From CAG-390 sp045543615 (GTDB lineage Bacteria > Bacillota > Clostridia > Oscillospirales > CAG-272): a stretch of 64,000 bases of DNA. The position numbers and the translations under genes are program-made. This document shows positions 58,050 to 64,000 of this stretch, piece by piece. The stretch covers positions 1 to 64,000 of the forward strand of contig JAZPXL010000039.1 of the NCBI GenBank assembly GCA_045543615.1. Direction: 5' to 3'. The notes beneath the pieces are model-generated. The model saw nothing but the letters and a program-made list of their open reading frames with translations, had not been told where the DNA came from and did not search any database. Position 1 is the stretch's first letter. Each line of letters starts with the position of its first letter.

Positions 58050-58123
58050 TTTTGATAGAGCAAAATTTTTTAATTTTTTTAATAAAAAATGAAAGTGTTA
58101 AGAAAAGAGACACAAATTATTTA

Positions 58124-58151
58124 TTGACGCACAACAGTTTAATGTTATAAT
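58124..58151 (+). promoter_or_regulatory. Promoter of galK
   Basis: TTGACG at 58124-58129 and TATAAT at 58146-58151 with a 16-base spacer, 38 bases before the ATG. Confidence 0.7.
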
Positions 58152-58189
58152 AAGATGATTAATTATGTTTATATGAGAAAGGAACAGAA

Positions 58190-59488
58190 ATGAAACCTTC
58201 AATTTTAAAAGAAAACATACTTTCAGGTGCTCTTGATGCACGCTTTTCTGAGCTCTACGGACAGGGTGAGGAAGTCCTTGCATCACAGAGAGCAAGATAC
58301 GCTGCACTCATCGATGAGTTTGTCAGACTTTACGGCGACGATGACCGTGAGGTAGCACTCTTCTCCGTTCCCGGTAGAAGCGAGCTTTCAGGAAACCACA
58401 CAGACCACAACCACGGTTGTGTTGTCGCAGGCTCTATCGACCTTGACATCATCGCTGTTGCAGCTCGCAGAGAGGACAGCTTTGTAAAGCTCAAGAGCGA
58501 GGGCTTCTCCCAGAATGTTGTAAACATCGCAGAATACACATCTCCCGACCCTGCCGTTTACGGCAAGTCCAACTCCCTTATTGCAGGTGTAGCCGAGGGC
58601 TTCCGTCGCCGTGGACACGCAGTTGGTGGCTTTGAGGCTTGCACAACATCAAGCGTTCTCAAGGGTTCGGGTCTGTCATCCTCTGCTGCATTTGAGGATA
58701 TGGTCGGAACAATTATGTCTCATTTCTACTGCGAGGGTAGCGTTGACTTTGTCGAGCTTGCTCAGATTTCGCAGTTCGCTGAAAATGAGTTCTTCGGCAA
58801 GCCCTGTGGTCTTATGGATCAGGTAGCTTGTGCTGCCGGTGGTATTGTATCCATCGACTTCAACGATCCTGCATCTCCCGTAGTTCAAAAGATCGACTTC
58901 GACCTCACAGCGGCAGGATATTGCCTTTGCATCGTCAACACAGGAGGAAACCACGCAGACCTCACACCCGACTACGCATCCGTTCCCACGGAGATGAAGG
59001 CTGTTGCCGCTGCCCTTGGTTGCTCCTACCTCCGTCAGAGCGACAGAGATGCTGTTGTTGCCGCTATCCCCTCTCTCAGAGAAACCGTTGGCGACCGTGC
59101 AATTCTTCGTGCGCTCCACTTCTTTGCAGAGAACGACAGAGTTTGCGCTCAGAGAGATGCTCTCCTTCGTGGCGATATTGAGACATATCTCAAGAAGGCA
59201 AATGAGTCAGGTCTTTCCTCATTCTGCTATCTCCAGAATGTATATACCACAATCAACGTAAAAGAGCAGGGACTTTCCCTTGCGCTCAACCTCGCAGATA
59301 ATTATCTCTCTTCCCTCCCCACTCCTTCAGCTTGCCGTGTTCACGGTGGGGGCTTTGCAGGAACTATTCAGGCGTATGTTCCCACAGACGCCGCAGAAGG
59401 CTTTGTAGAGCTTCTTGAGTCCGTATTCGGTAAGGGCTCTTGCTATCTGCTTCACATTAGACTCAAGGGCGCACTCAGAGTATTCTGA
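58190..59488 (+). CDS. galK: Galactokinase-like GHMP kinase
   Basis: A 432-residue GHMP kinase, longer than E. coli GalK (382). The galactokinase signature reads VPGRSELSGNHTDHNHG near residue 61, where most members have NLIGEHTDY; Asn takes the place of the Glu. The ATP-binding motif is VLKGSGLSSSAAFEDM near residue 157, and FGKPCGLMDQVACAAGG carries the catalytic Asp. RVHGGGFAGTIQAY is motif 3. Galactose 1-phosphorylation is expected by family, but the altered signature leaves room for another hexose or amino sugar. AAAGGA precedes the ATG. No galT is adjacent. Confidence 0.88.
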   Translation: MKPSILKENILSGALDARFSELYGQGEEVLASQRARYAALIDEFVRLYGDDDREVALFSVPGRSELSGNHTDHNHGCVVAGSIDLDIIAVAARREDSFVKLKSEGFSQNVVNIAEYTSPDPAVYGKSNSLIAGVAEGFRRRGHAVGGFEACTTSSVLKGSGLSSSAAFEDMVGTIMSHFYCEGSVDFVELAQISQFAENEFFGKPCGLMDQVACAAGGIVSIDFNDPASPVVQKIDFDLTAAGYCLCIVNTGGNHADLTPDYASVPTEMKAVAAALGCSYLRQSDRDAVVAAIPSLRETVGDRAILRALHFFAENDRVCAQRDALLRGDIETYLKKANESGLSSFCYLQNVYTTINVKEQGLSLALNLADNYLSSLPTPSACRVHGGGFAGTIQAYVPTDAAEGFVELLESVFGKGSCYLLHIRLKGALRVF

Positions 59489-59509
59489 TAAACACGAAAG
59501 GAACGTTTT

Positions 59510-59935
59510 ATGTCGAACAAGCCAAGTACAACCAAATCCAAGGATTCAGCTCTAAAAGAGGCGTTTCGCAACTTCAATTGGAGACTTGCGCTAACTCTCT
59601 TTGTCTCTTGCATAGTTATCATCGGTCTGTATTTCTATCTCGGCTATGGAATCAATGTCACAGTCGGAAATATCACAACTCTTGTGTATATGATAGTCGG
59701 ATCTTTGATGATCCTTGCGTATTTCATAATAAATCGTGCCTTTACAGGCAGAGGAGTTACATACGAAATGCTCCCCGACACAATGTCGCATAAGGAAAAA
59801 GAGGAATACCTCTGCGATGTTGCAAACCGTGAGCGCAAGTCTCGCTGGATGCTCATCGTAATCTTCCCCGTTGTAATTGCTCTTCTCTGCGATATGTTTT
59901 ATCTGTTCGTTATCGAAGAATTTCTGCTGAAATAA
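59510..59935 (+). CDS. Small three-helix membrane protein
   Basis: A 141-residue protein with hydrophobic helices at about 25-47, 54-78 and 112-137. A hydrophilic loop between the last two is TGRGVTYEMLPDTMSHKEKEEYLCDVANRERKSR, rich in charged residues and probably cytoplasmic. It follows galK by 21 bases, with AAAGGAA upstream, and ends four bases before the WalJ-like gene. The layout is of the kind seen next to YycJ-type genes in other Clostridia. Function unknown. Confidence 0.8.
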   Translation: MSNKPSTTKSKDSALKEAFRNFNWRLALTLFVSCIVIIGLYFYLGYGINVTVGNITTLVYMIVGSLMILAYFIINRAFTGRGVTYEMLPDTMSHKEKEEYLCDVANRERKSRWMLIVIFPVVIALLCDMFYLFVIEEFLLK

Positions 59936-59939
59936 ACAG

Positions 59940-60728
59940 ATGAAGCAAAACATCACAGTAGGTACGCTATATTCAGGTTCAAAGGGAAACTCCACACTCA
60001 TCTGCACAGAGGACGCAAAAATTCTCATTGATGCAGGTAGGTCAGCAAAATATCTCACATCGGCACTTGCGAGCGTGGGCTTGCGCCCGAATGATATTGA
60101 CGCAATCTTTTTGACCCATTCGCACTCTGACCACACCTCAGCTTTGAAGGTCTTTTGCTCAAAAAATCATACCCCCATTCACGCCACCTCGCCCGTCCTG
60201 TCTGCAATCGACAGGGACACGGCAAACGCTTATGGCGTAAGCCATCCTATTATATATAACGAGAGGATTGGCAACATAAGTGTTACGAGCTTTCCAACTG
60301 AGCACGACAGCCACGGCTCTGTTGGATACAGAATTGATGTCAGGAGCGAGGGCGGTATAACAACGCTCGGCGTTGCAACTGACCTCGGAATTGTCACAGA
60401 GCATATAACAAGCGCACTGCTTGGATGCAAGATGGCAGTTGTCGAATCAAATCACGATCCCGATATGCTGATGGAAGGGCCGTACCCACCTGAGCTTAAG
60501 GTGAGGATCGCTTCAAACCGAGGTCACCTGTCAAACGAAGACGGTGCAGCACTTGCATCACTTCTCGTCTCAGCAGGTGCAGAATATATACTGCTGGCTC
60601 ACATCTCGGAGATAAACAACACACCCGAATGCGCACTCTCTGCTACAAACGCAAGACTTATGGCAGACGGTCGAGTTGCAAGGGTGGACGTCGCAAAACC
60701 TGCAAACGCCGTACTTTACAGTTTTTAA
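59940..60728 (+). CDS. WalJ/YycJ-like metallo-beta-lactamase-fold hydrolase
   Basis: A 262-residue MBL-fold protein. The metal motif is FLTHSHSDHTSALKVF near residue 58. YSGSKGNSTLI near the start and HISEINNTPECA near the end are typical of WalJ/YycJ. In Firmicutes WalJ is a DNase-like member linked to coordinating division with replication. The wal two-component genes are not here, but rlmH, a neighbour in Bacillus as well, follows by 24 bases. No strong ribosome binding site; probably coupled to the gene before. Confidence 0.88.
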   Translation: MKQNITVGTLYSGSKGNSTLICTEDAKILIDAGRSAKYLTSALASVGLRPNDIDAIFLTHSHSDHTSALKVFCSKNHTPIHATSPVLSAIDRDTANAYGVSHPIIYNERIGNISVTSFPTEHDSHGSVGYRIDVRSEGGITTLGVATDLGIVTEHITSALLGCKMAVVESNHDPDMLMEGPYPPELKVRIASNRGHLSNEDGAALASLLVSAGAEYILLAHISEINNTPECALSATNARLMADGRVARVDVAKPANAVLYSF

Positions 60729-60752
60729 TATTCTATTACTTGAGAGGTTACC

Positions 60753-61232
60753 GTGATCAACATAAAGGTCATAGCTACCGGCAATATAAAGGAAGAGCAC
60801 CTGAGAGTTGCCTGTAACGAATATCTCAAACGCTTGTCAGCATTTGCAAATGTAAGCATCTGCGAGCTTAAAGAAGCAAAAGTTCCTGACGGTGCAACCG
60901 ACAAACAGATTGCGGCGGCACTTAGCGAGGAGGCTGTGCGAATTCAAGCGCAGATACCACCACGCTCCTTTGTTGTTGCACTTGCTATCGAGGGCAAGTC
61001 TATGTCATCGGAGAAATTCGCCGCATTTATTGACAAGACGGCACAAGCTCATTCAAGCATCGTCTTTATAATAGGCTCGTCACACGGTCTTGATGAGTCA
61101 ATCAAAAAGCGTGCAGACGCAAGTCTTTCAGTTTCCGAAATGACTTTTCCACATCAGCTTTTCCGTGTTATGCTGCTTGAGCAGATATACCGTGCATTCA
61201 GCATTAACAAGGGAACAAAATACCACAAGTAA
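60753..61232 (+). CDS. rlmH: 23S rRNA (pseudouridine1915-N3)-methyltransferase
   Basis: A 159-residue SPOUT methyltransferase. It begins INIKVIATGNIKEEHLR, has VALAIEGKSMSSEKFAAFI, the SAM-binding knot FIIGSSHGLDESIKKRA, and ends MTFPHQLFRVMLLEQIYRAFSINKGTKYHK, the C-terminal RlmH signature with the conserved Lys-Tyr-His. It begins with a GTG codon, preceded by GAGAGG. Normal length. Confidence 0.96.
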   Translation: MINIKVIATGNIKEEHLRVACNEYLKRLSAFANVSICELKEAKVPDGATDKQIAAALSEEAVRIQAQIPPRSFVVALAIEGKSMSSEKFAAFIDKTAQAHSSIVFIIGSSHGLDESIKKRADASLSVSEMTFPHQLFRVMLLEQIYRAFSINKGTKYHK

Positions 61233-61242
61233 GGAGGCAGAT

Positions 61243-63993
61243 ATGTCACTCTTTAACAGAATAATGAAGCGACTTGTCGCCGTCCTTGTGCTTGCGGCTA
61301 TGTCGCTTGCAACAATTACTTATTCGCTTGGATTTTTCGAGCTGTCATTCATTGACCGTTCAGAAGATTTAGATCGGGATTTTCAGGACTATCTTGAAGA
61401 CCTTACGATCGGTGGCAATATCTCCGATCTCACAGGCCGTCCCGATGACTCCAATATGACGCAAGGCACAACTCGCCCCGGCCCATCGTCAACGGATACA
61501 GAGACAACATCTCCAAGCACAAACCCCGATGACCCGATACCGAACTTCTCCACACTCTCCGAATACCTTGCGGCAGGTTATAAAATAACATACGCTGACT
61601 ATGACAGCTCAATGAAGATGGCTGAGGTAACACTCAGTGGTGAGAGCCTTTCGGATTATACCTACGGCAACACTAAGAAAATCAGTGTGCTTGTTGAGCT
61701 TGATTACGGCGTTGCACACCGTGAATACGGCGAATATGTGGATAAATACGTTGAAAGACCTGTTCTTGAGGTCTATATGGGCTATATAATTGTCGATGTC
61801 GGCACTTGTACGGCAACCACGGCAAGACCGAGTAGCTCAACAGGTCTTCGTGTTGAAAAGCAGAACGTCAAGGCAGTAAGTATTTACACCTCTTACGGCA
61901 AGCTTCTCGGCACTTACGTTGCAACCGATATCGTCCCTGCATACACCAGAGACAAACAAAACCGAGCACTCTTTAAGATACTCGACAAATATTACTATAT
62001 CGAAGAGAGCACAGGCAACTTCCTTCTCTCCGACTATAACCCCGACACCGATGACAGAGGTCTGTTCTTCGATTACAACCCGATGTACGGAAACAGTGAC
62101 TGCAATATCCAAGTCTATCCAACCGATGTCACCGTAACCGAGGTGCACACAATCGACACATACAGCTATTATACAAGATACGGCGTTGACCCAAGAATAG
62201 CCAAGGAGCTGTGCATAGCGTATCCCGAATACGCAAAGCTCGTTGCAATGCCCTATAAGCCCGGCGTATATTACAACAAGCCCTTTGCAGTAGCACTTGA
62301 AAAGGCACTCAGAGAATTGGCAGAAGAAGCAAAGACCTCAACAGCTCCTCCTGAAACTACGGTTTCGCCTGAGACTACGGTTTCGCCTGAGACTACGGTT
62401 TCTCCCGAAACCACACTCTCCCCTGACACAACACTTGCACCTGATGTAACATCAACACCGGATACGACACTTACACCCGATGTTACAACATCACCCGACG
62501 CAACGCTTACTCCCGACATTACAACCTCTCCCGAGGAAACAACAACATCTGAGGTGACAACTGTTCCCGAAGAGACAACATCTGATGTGACAACTGTTCC
62601 CGAAGAGACAACATCTCCGGAAGAGACAACTTCTCCAGAAGAGACAACATCTCCAGAAGAGATTACAACTTCCGAGGAAACTACTGCTCCCCAAGACGAG
62701 ACAACAAGCGAGGACAGCGCAACTCTGATTGAGGGTGAGGATTTGTTTGCAAGTGATACACCGGATGGTGAGAATGAAGTAACAACCGACTCCTCACTTT
62801 CTGAGGATATCACACTTCCCGATGACTCGTCAACTCCTGATGATTCGTTAACTCCTGATGACTCGTCAACTCCCGATGATTCGTCAACTCCCGATGATTC
62901 GTCAACTCCTGATGATTCGTCAACTCCCGATGATTCGTCAACTCCCGATGATTCGTCAACTCCCGATGACTCGTCAACTCCCGATGATTCGTCAACTCCT
63001 GATGATTCATCAACTCCCGATGATTCGTCAACTCCTGATGATTCGTCAACTCCCGATGATTCGTCAACTCCTGATGATTCGTTAACTCCCGATGATTCGT
63101 CAACTCCCGATGATTCGTCAACTCCTGATGACTCGTCAACTCCCGATGATTCGTCAACTGCCGATGACTCGTCTGCTTCGGATACTACTGCGTTCCCCGA
63201 TGTTGACCGAAACGGAATACCCGACAGCATCAAGGTTACAAAGACCTACAAAAGCTATCGCTTTGCATACGGAACAACCCGTCCCGTTGCCGATCTGAGC
63301 TACATTACCACAGCGCAGTTCAACTATGATATTTTCATAAAGCAGGATCACAGTTGGAACAGCAATTACAAGTACACCAAGGCGTATAATTTCAATGAGG
63401 GCAGGGCGTTCACCGTGGACTCAAACGGAATTGCACGCATCATCAACGTCTACGGCGGCACATCAATTTATCTCTACACCTTCCATCTGTCTGACAGCTC
63501 AATGGGCTCTACATATCACGTAAGGTACTACACAGAGCCTTTCTATCGTGATGTCGGTATGCTCGGTCATTACTATTTTGATGAGGGCCTTATGCGAATC
63601 AAGTTCGTTGAACGCTACACCTACCACCTCAACTCCTATATCGACACACACGACAAGCTCATTGATATATACGGAAACGAGTACAAAATCCCCACAGGCT
63701 ACAACCTTGTGTCCTACTCGGATGGCGTTCTCCTTCTTGAGCGTGATGGCAGATACGGCTATTATCACAAGGATGGCTATTGGGTAGCACAGCCTGTCTA
63801 CACATACGCACAGCCCTTCGTTGAGGGCGTTGGCGTTATTGGCTTTGAGAATGGAATCAAGGGCGCAATTGACCGTGAGGGTAATATTATAATCCCATTC
63901 CACTACCAGACCATCTCAAACGCATCAACAGGCGTCTTCGCTTGCTTCTCTGAGAAAAACGGCTGGAAGATCTACGCTAAGATGGCAAAGTAA
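61243..63993 (+). CDS. WG-repeat-like membrane-anchored protein with Asp/Ser/Thr stalk
   Basis: A 916-residue protein. An N-terminal hydrophobic helix (about residues 8-32) without clear cleavage site suggests a membrane anchor. The first globular domain (~residues 85-360) has LSEYLAAGYKITYADYDSS. A long low-complexity stalk follows: ETTVSPETT-type units at ~365-490, then about 19 units of SSTPDD at ~525-640. The C-terminal ~275 residues have WG/KWG-like repeats: YSDGVLLLERDGRYGYYHKDG, QPFVEGVGVIGFENGIKGAIDREG and FACFSEKNGWKIYA. GGAGG precedes the ATG at 61243. It seems complete at 63993, seven bases from the window end. Cell-surface role inferred. Confidence 0.82.
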   Translation: MSLFNRIMKRLVAVLVLAAMSLATITYSLGFFELSFIDRSEDLDRDFQDYLEDLTIGGNISDLTGRPDDSNMTQGTTRPGPSSTDTETTSPSTNPDDPIPNFSTLSEYLAAGYKITYADYDSSMKMAEVTLSGESLSDYTYGNTKKISVLVELDYGVAHREYGEYVDKYVERPVLEVYMGYIIVDVGTCTATTARPSSSTGLRVEKQNVKAVSIYTSYGKLLGTYVATDIVPAYTRDKQNRALFKILDKYYYIEESTGNFLLSDYNPDTDDRGLFFDYNPMYGNSDCNIQVYPTDVTVTEVHTIDTYSYYTRYGVDPRIAKELCIAYPEYAKLVAMPYKPGVYYNKPFAVALEKALRELAEEAKTSTAPPETTVSPETTVSPETTVSPETTLSPDTTLAPDVTSTPDTTLTPDVTTSPDATLTPDITTSPEETTTSEVTTVPEETTSDVTTVPEETTSPEETTSPEETTSPEEITTSEETTAPQDETTSEDSATLIEGEDLFASDTPDGENEVTTDSSLSEDITLPDDSSTPDDSLTPDDSSTPDDSSTPDDSSTPDDSSTPDDSSTPDDSSTPDDSSTPDDSSTPDDSSTPDDSSTPDDSSTPDDSSTPDDSLTPDDSSTPDDSSTPDDSSTPDDSSTADDSSASDTTAFPDVDRNGIPDSIKVTKTYKSYRFAYGTTRPVADLSYITTAQFNYDIFIKQDHSWNSNYKYTKAYNFNEGRAFTVDSNGIARIINVYGGTSIYLYTFHLSDSSMGSTYHVRYYTEPFYRDVGMLGHYYFDEGLMRIKFVERYTYHLNSYIDTHDKLIDIYGNEYKIPTGYNLVSYSDGVLLLERDGRYGYYHKDGYWVAQPVYTYAQPFVEGVGVIGFENGIKGAIDREGNIIIPFHYQTISNASTGVFACFSEKNGWKIYAKMAK
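62818..63168 (+). repeat. 18-bp minisatellite coding for SSTPDD units
   Basis: About 19 to 20 tandem copies of an 18-bp unit (TCGTCAACTCCCGATGAT and variants). Changes are mostly at third positions (CCC/CCT, GAT/GAC), with TCG to TTA in two units giving Leu. All copies stay in frame. Length could change by slippage without a frameshift. Confidence 0.93.
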
Positions 63994-64000
63994 TATTTTT

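Noticed and set aside
62271..63233. 320-residue minus-strand frame of ESSGVD repeats
   Set aside because: It is the complement of the 18-bp minisatellite; the plus-strand gene has signal, domains and ribosome binding site.

Overview
The window reads as chromosome of a spore-forming, low-to-mid GC Firmicute of class Clostridia, most likely an uncultured gut or rumen member of the Oscillospirales or a related order. This is an inference from a spoVT homologue, TTGACA/TATAAT promoters with 17-bp spacers, AGGAGG-type ribosome binding sites, Gram-positive LexA boxes, many lipoproteins with Asp/Thr-rich linkers, and the gene families present. No rRNA, tRNA, phage, IS element or CRISPR array was seen.

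Layout. 1-384 is a 115-bp tandem repeat with foldable units. 403-6924 is a minus-strand housekeeping block: spoVT, galU, dCMP deaminase, a lipoprotein, rimI, tsaD, a DnaD-domain protein and a DnaC-like helicase loader. 7209-11927 (plus) holds a GH78 rhamnosidase, yceD, rpmF and a trigger-factor-like lipoprotein. dinB (11975-13234, minus) sits under a promoter with two LexA boxes. 13462-22444 is a long plus-strand gene run: murD, three M42 peptidases in tandem, murI, a methionine-gamma-lyase-like enzyme, a PsbP-like lipoprotein, a cysteine desulfurase and a VOC protein. 22492-25953 has a small Cys/Asp-tailed membrane protein, prmC, ddl and a GMP synthase that lacks its amidotransferase half.

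26188-38488 is more accessory: a DUF5071-like protein, an LRR lipoprotein, a 1035-residue wall protein with four 61-residue repeats, an HTH-GHKL-STAS-like (DUF4325) regulator and an SDR enzyme, an ECF sigma/anti-sigma pair, glyA and a GLUG-repeat surface protein. The regulator and the SDR gene are each preceded by the same terminator plus four phased copies of a 13-bp operator-like motif, which suggests one autoregulated circuit.

38769-52748 looks like a sugar-uptake and catabolism island. Three tandem solute-binding lipoproteins, each with its own promoter and terminator and none with a permease nearby, precede a seven-gene operon: two Gfo/Idh/MocA oxidoreductases, a class III aminotransferase, an FGGY kinase, an amidohydrolase, an arabinose/fucose-isomerase-like protein and a class II aldolase. 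The set resembles an isomerase-kinase-aldolase pathway with added redox, transamination and hydrolysis steps and does not match a pathway I can name.

53027-63993 holds an AT-rich lipoprotein behind a structured leader, a Zn/Mn-type ABC uptake operon with its own Fur-family regulator and a perfect 23-bp operator, another lipoprotein, galK, a small membrane protein, a WalJ-like hydrolase, rlmH and a WG-repeat-like protein with an 18-bp minisatellite encoding about 19 Ser-Thr-Pro-Asp-Asp-Ser units.
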